Shown: one piece after another, positions 23,446-33,061 of the stretch | Position numbering within the stretch: position 1 is the first letter of the stretch | How the letters are laid out: the number at the start of each line of letters is the position of its first letter | NCBI GenBank assembly: GCA_041879415.1 | Contig: CP090852.1 | Location: 1,674,001 to 1,738,000 of the forward strand | Direction: 5' to 3' | From: Vibrio chagasii | GTDB taxonomy: Bacteria > Pseudomonadota > Gammaproteobacteria > Enterobacterales > Vibrionaceae | Length of the DNA: 64,000 bases | Notes under the pieces: model-generated | What the model saw: only the letters and a program-made list of their open reading frames with translations | Told to the model about the DNA's origin: nothing | The model's database searches: none | Made by a program: the position numbers and the translations under genes

Positions 23446-24669
23446 TTAGATAGAGTAGAAGAAGTACAGCTGAGACTTCATTCTGATGATGATGCCACGA
23501 ATAACATCGAGGAAGGCCATAAAGCTAATTGGCTTCTCACCACTAACCCAAGCAAGACCTACTGAGCCAACAGGGATGTCGTAACCTTCTGTTTCATCAA
23601 TCTTCAAGCGAACGAAGTGGTGCTTGTTCTGAAGGTTTCGACCTGTGGTTACTCGAACCTGTTCATCGATGCCTAATAAGCTGGCTTGTGCCTCACCCGT
23701 TGCTTCCACAATTCCTTCAACTGTCGCAGAGAAGATTTTCCCCGGGTATACCGCTGTTGCGAACTCCGCAGGCTGACCGACTTTGATGTTGCGAATCGCT
23801 TGGTGGTTTACTCTCATTAACACGTATTTCTCTTCGGTATACATTTGTATACGAGGCATCATCGAAACACGTTGCCCTTCACGAAGAATAAAGTTGGTAA
23901 CAAAGCCATCTGATGGCGCCGTTACTTTCGTGCTATTCAAGTCCCACTGTGCTTGTGCCAACGTGGCTTTTGCAGAGTCGACCTCGGTTTGTTTCTTACT
24001 TACATTGGTTTCGGCTTTGTGAATGTTTAATTTGGCGTTCTCTGCATCTACCTCTTTTTTACTCAACTGAGATTCAAGCGTAGTGACGTTGTGTGTTGCT
24101 AAGTCCACCTTTGCGGTTTGTTGGTCGATGTCAGACTCCGTAATGGTGTGTTCAACCACACTGTTTTGTTTTTGATAACGATCCAGTGTCTTAGACTGCA
24201 AAACTAAGTCGGTCTTTGCTGATTCAATTTGTGCTATCGAAGCTTTGATGTCTTCAAGCGCTGATTGGTAGCTGACTTTTGCAATGGTGACTTCTTGGCG
24301 AGCTGTGTCTAACGCTACCTCTGCTGACTCAAGTTGAACCTTCGCCTTATCTCGAGCGATCACATATTTGGTGTCGTCAATCTCATAGATCAACTGACCT
24401 TCAGCTACGTCTTGGTTTGGGTGAATATGAACTTTCGTGGTTTTTCCCGTCACATTAGTTGAATCTGGACGCAATTGAATATGTGGCGATTGAACGACGG
24501 AACCACCTGAGAGGTCCATCGGCGTAAAGTTAATCAGTCCGACCCACACAAACAGCAACCAAGAAGTACCACCAAGGTACGCAAAGGCTTTCGTCCCTTT
24601 ATTCCAAGGCATGCCAATCAGCCTCAGTAAATAAATGAACAGTGCCCAAATAGCTAAGCCTTCTAACAT
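23446..24669 (-). CDS. HlyD-family membrane fusion protein, YiaV/YibH-like
   Basis: The 407-residue periplasmic adaptor is anchored by N-terminal hydrophobic segments (about 5-20 and 35-50). A biotinyl-lipoyl half-motif (VHIHPNQDVAEGQLIYEIDD) precedes a long coiled coil at about residues 110-245, and the second lipoyl half is TKVTAPSDGFVTNFILREGQRVS. Such proteins link an inner-membrane pump to an outer-membrane channel. The start overlaps the stop of the upstream DUF3302-like gene by seven bases. In E. coli the same pairing is yiaV-yiaW. No pump or TolC gene is adjacent, so the substrate is unknown. Confidence 0.85.
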   Translation of the reverse strand: MLEGLAIWALFIYLLRLIGMPWNKGTKAFAYLGGTSWLLFVWVGLINFTPMDLSGGSVVQSPHIQLRPDSTNVTGKTTKVHIHPNQDVAEGQLIYEIDDTKYVIARDKAKVQLESAEVALDTARQEVTIAKVSYQSALEDIKASIAQIESAKTDLVLQSKTLDRYQKQNSVVEHTITESDIDQQTAKVDLATHNVTTLESQLSKKEVDAENAKLNIHKAETNVSKKQTEVDSAKATLAQAQWDLNSTKVTAPSDGFVTNFILREGQRVSMMPRIQMYTEEKYVLMRVNHQAIRNIKVGQPAEFATAVYPGKIFSATVEGIVEATGEAQASLLGIDEQVRVTTGRNLQNKHHFVRLKIDETEGYDIPVGSVGLAWVSGEKPISFMAFLDVIRGIIIRMKSQLYFFYSI

Positions 24670-25013
24670 GCTTGCTTCTCCTCGTCTTTGTTATCAGCGT
24701 TACTGGTTTCTTTCGGTGTTGCGGGGGCTTTCCATGTATCCCTAAGGTTGATGATTGCTTTTTCCATATCAACGAATGCCAAAATGACGGCGAGTACCCA
24801 CACCCAGTGCCATATAAAGCCAATCCAAGTGAGTGCGGTGATCAAACCAAGTTGTTGATGCTCTTTACTGTGAGCCTTGTTGATCGGTAGTTCATGGACA
24901 CGCCAGAACCCGTAACATGCAGCTGCGATCGTTGCGACGAGTACAACACCTGCAACCACATGTAGCACTGTGTCAGCGCCAGTTCCAACAAATGGGACAC
25001 TTACTAAACTCAT
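24663..25013 (-). CDS. DUF3302-like small inner-membrane protein (YiaW type)
   Basis: The 116-residue protein has three hydrophobic segments (VLHVVAGVVLVATIAAACYGFW, LGLITALTWIGFIWHWVWVLAVILAF) with VHELPINKAHSKEHQ between, and a charged C-terminal tail. The arrangement and its partnership with an HlyD-type protein match YiaW of E. coli. The function is unknown. It is first in a two-gene operon, divergent from the AraC-type regulator at 25147, which probably controls it. Confidence 0.7.
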   Translation of the reverse strand: MSLVSVPFVGTGADTVLHVVAGVVLVATIAAACYGFWRVHELPINKAHSKEHQQLGLITALTWIGFIWHWVWVLAVILAFVDMEKAIINLRDTWKAPATPKETSNADNKDEEKQAC

Positions 25014-25146
25014 TGATATACCCTAGGTTAAATTGAGCGCTGAGTGTGATTGATATCAGATTTATAGGTTGCAAATTTACTAATTACTTTAATAATGGCA
25101 CTTATATGAGGTGATCTGTAATTGTGTTGGCTGGGGTTTGCGACGA

Positions 25147-26154
25147 ATGAATAATTGTAACTTCTTAAGAGCATTAGGAATTTTAGGTATATATCAGTAC
25201 GCAGCGGTTAATCGTGAGCTAGATATGGATTCTTTAGGTATTCCCGAATCGGTATTTGCTAACGCTATGAACCTAATTCCGGTCAATGAAGTGGACAAAT
25301 GGTATAGCTTACTTGAGCAGAAAACGGATGATCCAGACATCATCTTAAAGCTTGCTGATAGAGTCGATATCGAAAAGTTAGGCCCACTTGCTAACTGGTT
25401 TTTCTCCGGACATGACCTAGCTTCGACCATTCGACGCGTTAACATCGGGCTGCATTGTTTGCAGTCGGGTGCTTTCTTATATGGGGCGCAAGTGGGTAAC
25501 TTGATTAAGTGGTGTTATGACAACCCTGAATACTCCGAGACTGGCAAGGTACACGATTCAGTACGTGTTGCGATCTTTATGATGAAAATATTAAGGCGTT
25601 ATCTCGGGCCTGATTTCGTGCCTTCTGCGGTTTCTATTGCCGGACATCGAGAAAATACTGAGCTTTATCACGAGTACTTTGGTTGCAATATTCAGTGGGG
25701 ACAACCGAGAACTGAAGTATGGATACCGAGTAAATCTAGGTTATCTATGAATCACTCGCCGTCAGAAGGGAAAATGAGTTTAGCGATGAATTTCCATGAT
25801 TTAGACAACTATCTCAACATGCCAGACGCAGGTGATGAACATAAGGTGACCTATGAAATGATCAACTATAGTCGCCATTTTGGCTTACCAACGTTGAATA
25901 AGGTGTCGAGCTTACTTGGTTTATCTGAGCAGCAGTTTCAGCGACGACTGCACAAATTAGGGGTTAACTTTTCAACTATTATGGGTTACGCATTGAGTAA
26001 CGTTGCCGTTGAGTTGCTGAGTTATTCATTGCCGGTTGAAGAGGTGGCGAGACGCCTCGGCTATACCAACGTGGCAAGCTTTACGCGGATGTTCAAAAAG
26101 CACCGTGGCTTGACTCCAAAGCAGTATGTCGAAAGGTTTAGAACCGGCTTATAG
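25147..26154 (+). CDS. AraC-family transcriptional regulator
   Basis: About 335 residues. The N-terminal ligand domain is of the PF12625 type (OruR/ArgR-like). The C-terminal pair of helix-turn-helix motifs runs LNKVSSLLGLSEQQFQRRLHK and then VEEVARRLGYTNVASFTRMFKKHRGLTPKQY. The start is taken at the ATG at 25147 (MNNCNF); the frame is open 36 bases further upstream but with weak starts. It faces the HlyD/DUF3302 operon divergently and ends 7 bp before the convergent urea-transporter gene. The ligand is unknown. Confidence 0.85.
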   Translation: MNNCNFLRALGILGIYQYAAVNRELDMDSLGIPESVFANAMNLIPVNEVDKWYSLLEQKTDDPDIILKLADRVDIEKLGPLANWFFSGHDLASTIRRVNIGLHCLQSGAFLYGAQVGNLIKWCYDNPEYSETGKVHDSVRVAIFMMKILRRYLGPDFVPSAVSIAGHRENTELYHEYFGCNIQWGQPRTEVWIPSKSRLSMNHSPSEGKMSLAMNFHDLDNYLNMPDAGDEHKVTYEMINYSRHFGLPTLNKVSSLLGLSEQQFQRRLHKLGVNFSTIMGYALSNVAVELLSYSLPVEEVARRLGYTNVASFTRMFKKHRGLTPKQYVERFRTGL

Positions 26155-26161
26155 AGCGATA

Positions 26162-27052
26162 TCAGGTGTGTTGTTTGCTCGATAAGTACACCATGACCCA
26201 AGTGCTGAGAATGAAAGGTGCGGTTAGCGGCAGTAAGTTAAGAGTGTGGAATATGAGTGTAACGAGGCAACTAAACACACCGCCTAATATCACCCAACCC
26301 CATGAAACTCTTGGATAGAGAATCAGTGCGAGTGTCGCGAGCACAGCATTGTATCCATATAGCCCTTGAGCGATCAGTTCGCCATCTGCGCCAATTACCT
26401 CACTAAACAGAGTACTGATGGCTACTGCCAACACTACCCAAATAGCGTTTCGGATGTTGTTGAGCATGATCGCTACTAAAATAATCAACCCCGTCCATGC
26501 ATTGTTGATAAAGCTGACTTGGCTGACTCCTTTTAGCATGGTCACGATAAAAGGGGGTAGGTGAGCCTCTAAATTTGTCGCTGTGTGGATGTGTGCAGTT
26601 TGCTCATCGACAGAAGGAGAAAATACCGATAGATCCAAGCTCCACTGAGCCACATAAATTAACCAAGATGTTATGACGAAAGCGCTGGTATAGCCGAGGT
26701 ACTTTTTAAAGCCAAATACCACGGTTGCTATGGGTACAGTGAACAGTGCACCTAAGAAGGTAACTATCACCAAGACGGGTGTGATCCCAAATATATTACC
26801 GATAAACAGTGCGAAAAGTGCACCATTCAACGCATACATTCCATTATTGATGTTGTCGATTGGCTTCCTGCTATAGCAAGCAAACACATAACTGCTCGCT
26901 GCGCCGAATAGTGTGAGGGCTGAGAGGGGAAGGGATTCGACTGAGATGGCAATCAGAAATAAAACAGACGTGATGATTGTTGGAGTGAAGTAGACTTGCC
27001 CAATACCATTGAGCAAGCCTTGATGATGTTGAAAGTCCTTATTCGTCTGCAT
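26162..27052 (-). CDS. Urea transporter family protein
   Basis: A 296-residue inner-membrane channel of the UT family (PF03253), which moves urea down its gradient. The two internally repeated halves show GQVYFTPTIITSVLFLIAI and NNGMYALNGALFALFIG in the first, and NAWTGLIILVAIML and QGLYGYNAVLATLAL with PLTAPFILSTW in the second. The length is typical for bacterial UT proteins. No urease gene is in the window, so its role in nitrogen supply here is an inference. It is a single gene, nearly touching the end of the AraC regulator without a terminator between. Confidence 0.82.
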   Translation of the reverse strand: MQTNKDFQHHQGLLNGIGQVYFTPTIITSVLFLIAISVESLPLSALTLFGAASSYVFACYSRKPIDNINNGMYALNGALFALFIGNIFGITPVLVIVTFLGALFTVPIATVVFGFKKYLGYTSAFVITSWLIYVAQWSLDLSVFSPSVDEQTAHIHTATNLEAHLPPFIVTMLKGVSQVSFINNAWTGLIILVAIMLNNIRNAIWVVLAVAISTLFSEVIGADGELIAQGLYGYNAVLATLALILYPRVSWGWVILGGVFSCLVTLIFHTLNLLPLTAPFILSTWVMVYLSSKQHT

Positions 27053-27134
27053 CGCTCGGCTACGTTATTTACTGATGTTAAATTTTTGATAATCAGATTG
27101 TATACAATTTTAACGCGTTGGCCATTTCGGTCTG

Positions 27135-27794
27135 TTAATTTTGATACCAGCGTTCACCATAAGCTTGTTGATAATCTGGTTTTTCAATGAGCCCCTCTTG
27201 CTCGGGTACAGTTTCTAGTGGCCCCACAACGGTTCGATAGGGAAGTACACCCGCCCATACAGGGATATCCATATCTGCTTTGTCGTCATTCACACCATGC
27301 TTACCAATTTTTACTGATGCTTCGGTTAGCGGTATCGCCAATAACTCAGTTGCGGTGAGCTCTTTTTCATTGCTCAGCCTAACCTCGTCGGTTCTTCCTG
27401 GAGCTATCTGCTCAATGAAGATATTCAGCAAGCGATCCTTTTCTTGATTGTCGTCAACGACTGAAAATGATCCAAGTACCACAGCAGAACGATAATGGGC
27501 GCTATGATGAAAGGCTGAGCGAGCCAAGACCCAGCCATCAAATAATGTGAATGTTAAACAGGTTGGCTCTCCCTTCTTAAGCCCTTTTAGTAGGCGACTG
27601 TTTTTGGCGCCATGGATATAGACCATGTCATCGACTCGCCACGCGAGCATCGGTATCACCATCGGGCCTTGTTCACCTTGTAGTGCAATGTGCGCGATTA
27701 AGCTTTCATCAATGATCTGATGCAGTTTCTCTTGTTCAAATACGGCTTTGTGAGCCCCTTTTTTAATCGTGGTTCTTTTCGTGTTGGATAACAT
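27135..27794 (-). CDS. PNPOx-like FMN-binding split-barrel protein
   Basis: The 219-residue protein has the flavin-binding split-barrel pattern of the pyridoxamine-phosphate-oxidase-like/NimA group (AHIALQGEQGPMVIPMLAWRVDDMVYIHGAKNSRLLKGLKKGEPTC is its core, here cited as a region near residues 34-80). A further motif is FHHSAHYRSAVVLGSF. Family members bind FMN or heme; some reduce nitroimidazoles. It is divergent from a MocR-type regulator, an arrangement in which the regulator usually controls the neighbour, perhaps in answer to pyridoxal phosphate. The actual reaction is unknown. Confidence 0.75.
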   Translation of the reverse strand: MLSNTKRTTIKKGAHKAVFEQEKLHQIIDESLIAHIALQGEQGPMVIPMLAWRVDDMVYIHGAKNSRLLKGLKKGEPTCLTFTLFDGWVLARSAFHHSAHYRSAVVLGSFSVVDDNQEKDRLLNIFIEQIAPGRTDEVRLSNEKELTATELLAIPLTEASVKIGKHGVNDDKADMDIPVWAGVLPYRTVVGPLETVPEQEGLIEKPDYQQAYGERWYQN

Positions 27795-27834
27795 AATCGC
27801 TCCTTAATCATTGCCTTTTGATTAATGTAGCGAT

Positions 27835-27885
27835 TAACTGGTCTATTAAATAGAGCCACTTTTAAACACTATTTGGATCCAGTTA
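27835..27885. promoter_or_regulatory. Spaced inverted repeat in the MocR divergent promoter
   Basis: TAACTGG (27835-27841) and CCAGTTA (27879-27885) are inverted 7-mers 37 bp apart in the 90-bp region between the two divergent starts. The second overlaps the regulator's start codon, as expected for autorepression. The proposal is tentative. Confidence 0.35.
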
Positions 27886-29345
27886 TGCAGCCTATCGATG
27901 TCGGTGACCTACAACTCAGTGAGCAACATGACACGCGTCAAACCGCTTTATTCCATGCGATCAGAGAGAAGATCGTTCAAGATTTATGGAGTAAAGGCAG
28001 CAAGTTACCTTCAACACGTAAATTGGCTGTTGAGTTGTCGGTGAGCCGAAATACCGTGATCTACGCTTATGAGCAGTTAGTCACGGAGGGCTATATCGAA
28101 AGCCGAAAAGGTTCCGGTTTTTATGTGTCGGTCGAACAGCCTGAACATTTTTTGAATTCCTCTCAACCTAACCTTGTGCAAATGACTAGTCAGGTGGCAA
28201 CGCAGGCCGAGGTAGCACGTAGGAACATAGCGACAGCGCTGGATATCAATGGTGGCTTTGCCCCTGGAGTGCCTGATCTCAACGTTTTTCCTTTTGCGAA
28301 ATGGCAAAGGCTACTGCAGCGGCATTCAACGCGTCAAAATATTGCAGGCAACCAAGATGTCCAAGGAAGTCTGGCCTTGCGAGATGCGCTCAGTGGGTAT
28401 CTTGCAAGTAGCCGATCTGTTCGTTGTCATGCTGATCGAATTCTTATCACCGCGGGGGCGCAGCAAGCGATTTCCATTGGTTTGATGGCAACGCTGATGA
28501 CTGGGGACGAGCTATTGATGGAAGAACCTGGTTATCGACAAGTCCATAAAATTGTTGATCTGTTAAAGCTCAAATTAGACGGTGTGGCGGTGCGAGAAAA
28601 GGTTGGGCTTGATATCGATAAAGTTCTTTCCAGTAAAGCCAAGGCTTTGTATGTCACCCCAAGTAATCAATACCCTATGGGGACTACGCTTAATACCGAG
28701 CAGCGCCTAAAACTGATTGATTGGGCAAACAAAAACCAATCTTGGATCATAGAGGATGACTATGACAGTGAGTTTCAGTTCGCACACCGACCATATACCA
28801 GTATGCAAGGGTTGGCAGGCAAGCTTGGTTTGGATGACCGAATCATCTATGTCGGCTCACTAAGTAAGGTGATGTTCAATGGCCTGCGCTTGGGGTATTT
28901 AGTGGTCCCTGAGCACTTGGTTACTAAGTGTCTCGAGATAAAAGATGCGCTCAGTGGAGACACCGCAAGCCATACGCAAGAAGCATTGGCTGATTTTGTT
29001 CGTGAAGGCGATTTATTACGACACATTAGGAAGATGCGTCGTTCGTACAAACTCAAATACGAAGCGATGATCGATGCCATTGAAAGTGAGTTTAATGGTG
29101 ACCTTGAGGTGATAAGCCAAGCGGCGGGACTGCATGTCACCGTCAAATGGAATGGTGGCATTTCTGAGCATGAATGGAGCCGAAGAGCTGAACTCGACAA
29201 TATTATTATTCGACCATTTTCTTTTTACGAATATGGCTCGAGTGTTGAGCGCGATTGGAATGGAGCGTTATTGGGTTTTGGGAATATTCGTTTGGCAGAA
29301 ATAAAGCCGAAGATCAAAGCGATCGCTCGGCTTTTTTATCAGTAA
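27885..29345 (+). CDS. MocR-type (GntR plus aminotransferase) transcriptional regulator
   Basis: About 486 residues. The GntR winged helix is near residues 25-85 (GSKLPSTRKLAVELSVSRNT, EQLVTEGYIESRKGSGFYV). A full fold-type I aminotransferase domain follows, with the PLP-binding lysine in IYVGSLSKVMFNGLRLGY and the PLP-contacting Asp in IIEDDYDSEF. Such proteins sense PLP or a PLP-amino-acid adduct. The start is the ATG at 27885; an in-frame TTG at 27873 is less likely. It is divergent from the PNPOx-like gene and convergent with the yjeH-like gene 15 bp downstream. Confidence 0.88.
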   Translation: MQPIDVGDLQLSEQHDTRQTALFHAIREKIVQDLWSKGSKLPSTRKLAVELSVSRNTVIYAYEQLVTEGYIESRKGSGFYVSVEQPEHFLNSSQPNLVQMTSQVATQAEVARRNIATALDINGGFAPGVPDLNVFPFAKWQRLLQRHSTRQNIAGNQDVQGSLALRDALSGYLASSRSVRCHADRILITAGAQQAISIGLMATLMTGDELLMEEPGYRQVHKIVDLLKLKLDGVAVREKVGLDIDKVLSSKAKALYVTPSNQYPMGTTLNTEQRLKLIDWANKNQSWIIEDDYDSEFQFAHRPYTSMQGLAGKLGLDDRIIYVGSLSKVMFNGLRLGYLVVPEHLVTKCLEIKDALSGDTASHTQEALADFVREGDLLRHIRKMRRSYKLKYEAMIDAIESEFNGDLEVISQAAGLHVTVKWNGGISEHEWSRRAELDNIIIRPFSFYEYGSSVERDWNGALLGFGNIRLAEIKPKIKAIARLFYQ

Positions 29346-29360
29346 AGGTATCTGTAGTTC

Positions 29361-30626
29361 TTATAACTTATCGATAGAAACGGTGGGTTTACCGAACCAC
29401 TTTTGCCAAGGGAGTGACAATGTCACAAAAATCGTCACAGCATACAGCATGGACCAACTTAGGCAGATAAACACGATAGTGCAGATAACTAACGAAAGCA
29501 TCGCCGTGTATCTAGATGTACCTTTCAGAAGTCGGCAAGCAGCTAGCATTGCGAGTAGATAAACCAGAACAAATATACCGTTAGCGAGCTTTAGAAAGAA
29601 CTCAAGATCTAGATTGGACAGTTCGCCAATCACACATGAAATCAGTGCGATAACGCCGATTGCTAACGTTGGGTATAGTGGCACTCCGCGGCTATTGAGT
29701 TGTGCCATTTTGCCATCAGGTCGATGCTGACGAGCCTGAGCCCAAACCATTCGTGACAAGCTTTGTGTGTATAGATTTAGGCTAGCGAAACAGGCAAAGA
29801 AACCAAGCACACTGATGACAGCCTTAAATCCATTCCCAAACAGTTTTTCAGTTACCCATGGGATTGATGCAGCGTCAAATTCCGCTGAGCCATACGCACC
29901 TAGCTTTAGGATTACCACTGAACAGGCCCAATACACTAAGCCAGCTACGAAACAACCAACTATGATAGCAATTGGGAAGTCCCGTTGAGGGTTCTTGAAT
30001 TCTTCCCCCATATGAGCAAAAGCTTCGATTCCGACAAAGCACCAAAACATCACTGCCAGTGCGGCGCCGATAGACCACATAGAGTCAGAGGATAGGCTAG
30101 GTATCGCTATATCGGAGACAGTGATCTCTGCCTTCCAAACGAAAGCGCTGATTAAGGCAAAGATTGACAGGGCAATCACGGTTTGCAGGCGGCCTGAAGA
30201 CTTACTGCCCATCAAGTTGACCACAATCAGTAGTGCTACGGTAAAAAATTGAGCGCCGAGTGGTGTGTCGAGCGGAGCCGGTAATAATTGTTGGGCAAAG
30301 CCGCCAGCTAACGCGATAGCCGCAGGAATACCCACGGGCACTACACTAACAAACAACCAAGCAACACTCGTTTCCAACTTTTCACTAAATGCTTGGCGAA
30401 CAAAATAGGCAGTGCCTCCCGCGTTCGGGTAGCGTTTACCTAGCGCGGCGAAAGTGAGAGCAATAGGGCAAATGGCGATAAACAGGATTAACCAGGCTAA
30501 CAGTGATAATTGACCTGCAATACCTGCCGCGATAGCGGGAATCATAAATAGCCCAGTACCAAGCAAGGTCGTTGAAAGTTGCCCGATACCGGACATTAGC
30601 GTGATTTCTTGTTTTAGCTGGGTCAT
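29361..30626 (-). CDS. yjeH: Amino-acid exporter of the YjeH type
   Basis: A 421-residue APC-superfamily permease with about twelve membrane segments. It closely follows the E. coli L-methionine/branched-chain amino-acid exporter YjeH: LSTTLLGTGLFMIPAIAAGI near the N-terminus, ALGKRYPNAGGTAYFVRQAF, VMFWCFVGIEAFAHMGEEFK, and FFACFASLNLYTQS. It exports hydrophobic amino acids. It is divergent from an Lrp/AsnC regulator, which is the likely controller. The 220 bp between them hold no other gene. Confidence 0.88.
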   Translation of the reverse strand: MTQLKQEITLMSGIGQLSTTLLGTGLFMIPAIAAGIAGQLSLLAWLILFIAICPIALTFAALGKRYPNAGGTAYFVRQAFSEKLETSVAWLFVSVVPVGIPAAIALAGGFAQQLLPAPLDTPLGAQFFTVALLIVVNLMGSKSSGRLQTVIALSIFALISAFVWKAEITVSDIAIPSLSSDSMWSIGAALAVMFWCFVGIEAFAHMGEEFKNPQRDFPIAIIVGCFVAGLVYWACSVVILKLGAYGSAEFDAASIPWVTEKLFGNGFKAVISVLGFFACFASLNLYTQSLSRMVWAQARQHRPDGKMAQLNSRGVPLYPTLAIGVIALISCVIGELSNLDLEFFLKLANGIFVLVYLLAMLAACRLLKGTSRYTAMLSLVICTIVFICLSWSMLYAVTIFVTLSLPWQKWFGKPTVSIDKL

Positions 30627-30846
30627 TCGCTCTCCTAGCCTGTGACGATTTTGATCTGGAAATGGAAAAGAGTGTGAATAAAAGCATACATTGTCGTCAT
30701 CAATAATACAGCTAGCGAAACGTCGTAAGCCGCCGTCATTTTAACGGTATTTCGTGGATTAAGTGTCAAAGTGTCGGCTGACCTAACCAGCGACTGTTAT
30801 AAGTTCAAGAGTTGTGTCAAATTAGGCGTGATAAATAGAACAATAA

Positions 30847-31326
30847 ATGGGAAGAATCAAAAGCATGGATAAATTTGATCGCCAAATTTTGGATATCCTA
30901 AAAAGCAATGCTCGTTGCTCAGTGAGCGATATTGCGAGAGAAGTGAGCCTCTCTCGTTCGGCGGTGAATGCGCGAATTAAGAAGTTGGAAAGCGACAAAG
31001 TCATCAAAGGATACTGCGCTTTGGTTGATGAGCCCAACCAAACGAAAAACGTATGCGCTTATATTTCGTTGAAGTTCGACCTGTCGAGCAGTGACCATAG
31101 CTGCGAATCTTACGCAAACCAAATTCATGGTATTGACGGTGTGCAATGGTGCCACTCAATTAGTGGAGAGACCGATATGATGCTGTATGTCGAGGTCGAG
31201 AGTATGGAACGTTTAAATCAAGTTCGCGATCAGCTGCAAAGCTATCCAGAGCTGCGCCATCTAATGACTCATACTGTGTTGACCGAGTTTTTTAACAAGC
31301 TGAATCCGACGGTACATTCATGCTAG
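30847..31326 (+). CDS. Lrp/AsnC-family regulator
   Basis: The 159-residue protein (153 if the second ATG at 30865 is used; both have only modest ribosome sites) has an N-terminal helix-turn-helix (NARCSVSDIAREVSLSRSAVNARIKKLE). A C-terminal RAM/ACT-like effector domain (VQWCHSISGETDMMLYVEVES) binds amino acids in this family. It is divergent from the YjeH-type exporter, so it probably induces export when its amino acid accumulates. Its stop overlaps the start of the LysR gene by seven bases. Confidence 0.85.
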   Translation: MGRIKSMDKFDRQILDILKSNARCSVSDIAREVSLSRSAVNARIKKLESDKVIKGYCALVDEPNQTKNVCAYISLKFDLSSSDHSCESYANQIHGIDGVQWCHSISGETDMMLYVEVESMERLNQVRDQLQSYPELRHLMTHTVLTEFFNKLNPTVHSC

Positions 31327-32240
31327 GCAATATCAACTTAAACCTACTGCGTTCATTGCATGTCCTTCTTGAAGAGTGTCATGTGAGCCGAGCTGCGCAA
31401 CGCCTGCATATCACACAATCAGCGGTGAGCCGTCAACTTAGCCAGTTACGAGATTTATGTGGTGACCCTCTATTAGTCCGTGATGGTAATAAGCTGGTGC
31501 CAACCAATCGAGCTATTTTGCTTAAAGAGAAACTCGATGACCTACTCGGTGAGTTTGACCACTTGCTAGATGACAAACCATTTGAACCTCAAGAGTGGCA
31601 GGGTGAGTTTGTATTGTCTTCTAGTGACTATGTTGCTCAGTATATTTTGCCGGTGATTGTTGCCGAGGTATCGGCAGACGCGCCGAATATCAATTTGGCC
31701 TACCGTTTGTGGCAGCCAAACTACCTTGAATCACTCAATGAATCAGGAATCCACTTGGCTTCCAGCATGTTTCCTAAAAAGCCGGATCATGTATCGAGCA
31801 TAAAGCTTGGAGAGGACAAATCGGTGTGTTTAATGCGCAAATCACACCCATTGGCTCAGAAAGAGGCGTTGAGCTCCGAAGATATTGTCCAGTACTCTCA
31901 TATCAAGGTGACTGGAGGAGGGGACAAAGACAGCTACGCCGATATTGCATTGAAAAAGCAAGGGCTTAAACGCAGAGTGGCATTTAAGGTTCCTTTCTTT
32001 TCATCGGCAAGTAACGTGTTAATGCAAGACGATTATTTGATGATCGTACCGGAACACATCGCCTATAACCTAGGTAGGCATCTTGAGGTTAAGTATTTTC
32101 CATTGCCATTCGAAACCGAAATGCACACCTATTGGTTAATGTGGCACCCGAAGTACGACAACGACTCTGCACATAAATGGGCTCGAGAAAAGGCGTTCAA
32201 GGCAATGCAAAAGTCGAGTTACAATATCAGTATGACTTGA
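31320..32240 (+). CDS. LysR-family transcriptional regulator
   Basis: The 306-residue protein has an N-terminal winged helix (NLLRSLHVLLEECHVSRAAQRL, ITQSAVSRQLSQLRDLCGDPL), followed by a periplasmic-binding-like effector domain. It overlaps the Lrp gene by seven bases and is followed, after about 110 bp, by a LysE-family exporter, so it likely governs that exporter or the local amino-acid export set. The effector is unknown. A short AT-rich gap follows. Confidence 0.87.
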   Translation: MLGNINLNLLRSLHVLLEECHVSRAAQRLHITQSAVSRQLSQLRDLCGDPLLVRDGNKLVPTNRAILLKEKLDDLLGEFDHLLDDKPFEPQEWQGEFVLSSSDYVAQYILPVIVAEVSADAPNINLAYRLWQPNYLESLNESGIHLASSMFPKKPDHVSSIKLGEDKSVCLMRKSHPLAQKEALSSEDIVQYSHIKVTGGGDKDSYADIALKKQGLKRRVAFKVPFFSSASNVLMQDDYLMIVPEHIAYNLGRHLEVKYFPLPFETEMHTYWLMWHPKYDNDSAHKWAREKAFKAMQKSSYNISMT

Positions 32241-32350
32241 AATTATACCTATGATGATTATCTTTGATTTCAAATAATACCAAGTGATAATTATGCTAAC
32301 TATCAATGGTAGAGCGTTCAACAAGAACGCATGGTTTGACTAGGAATGGA

Positions 32351-32968
32351 ATGATGACGGTAACAATTTGGTTTTCTTTATTGGCGATTTGCCTATTGGG
32401 AGCAATGTCTCCGGGGCCAAGTTTAGCAATGATCGCTAAACACAGCTTAGCTGGTGGTCGTATTAACGGGCTTATCGCTGCTTGGTCACACGCTGCGGGT
32501 ATTGGTATTTATGCTTTTGCAACCATCGTAGGCTTAGCAGTGGTATTGGAGCAATCTCCAACGTTATTTAAAGGTATTAGCTTGGCGGGTGCAGCTTATC
32601 TGTTGTACTTGGGAGTCAATGCTCTGCGTTCGAAAGGTGGTGTAGCTGCCAAATTAGAAGCAGGTGAACAGATGAGCTACATGCAGTCTGCTCGTGAGGC
32701 TTTCTTGATCTCTATCTTGAGCCCTAAGATTGCACTGTTCTTCATCGCTCTGTTTAGCCAGTTTGTCGCGCTTGGCAATGAGCTGACCAACCAAGTGATT
32801 ATTGTTTCGACCCCACTGATTGTTGATGGCCTATGGTACACCTTCATCACCTTGGTGCTATCTAGTCCTCTCATTGTTGAACGAATCCGTTCAAAAGCGC
32901 AGTTGATTGATCGACTTTCAGGTATCGTTTTGATTTTGCTTGCTGTGCGTGTGGTGTGGACCATTTAG
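32351..32968 (+). CDS. LysE/RhtB-family exporter
   Basis: About 205 residues with six membrane segments. The family signature near the N-terminus is GAMSPGPSLAMIAKHSLAGGR, with AFLISILSPKIALFFIALFSQF in the middle. The start is taken at the ATG at 32351, with AGGAATGG just upstream; ATG 32354 is equivalent, and a longer frame from 32306 would add an unlikely polar leader. It exports amino acids or derivatives. It is downstream of a LysR gene and ends at a bidirectional terminator. Confidence 0.88.
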   Translation: MMTVTIWFSLLAICLLGAMSPGPSLAMIAKHSLAGGRINGLIAAWSHAAGIGIYAFATIVGLAVVLEQSPTLFKGISLAGAAYLLYLGVNALRSKGGVAAKLEAGEQMSYMQSAREAFLISILSPKIALFFIALFSQFVALGNELTNQVIIVSTPLIVDGLWYTFITLVLSSPLIVERIRSKAQLIDRLSGIVLILLAVRVVWTI

Positions 32969-33004
32969 CGTTAAACAACCGACTCGAAATAAAAAGAGAT
33001 GTAT

Positions 33005-33041
33005 TAAAAAAGCTCACAGCGGATCGCTAGTGAGCTTTTTA
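33005..33041. terminator. Bidirectional rho-independent terminator
   Basis: AAAAGCTCAC and GTGAGCTTTT form a 10-bp stem with an inner AGCG/CGCT pairing and T/A runs outside, between convergent genes. Confidence 0.88.
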
Positions 33042-33061
33042 GTTTTTATGAGTTTGTCTGA

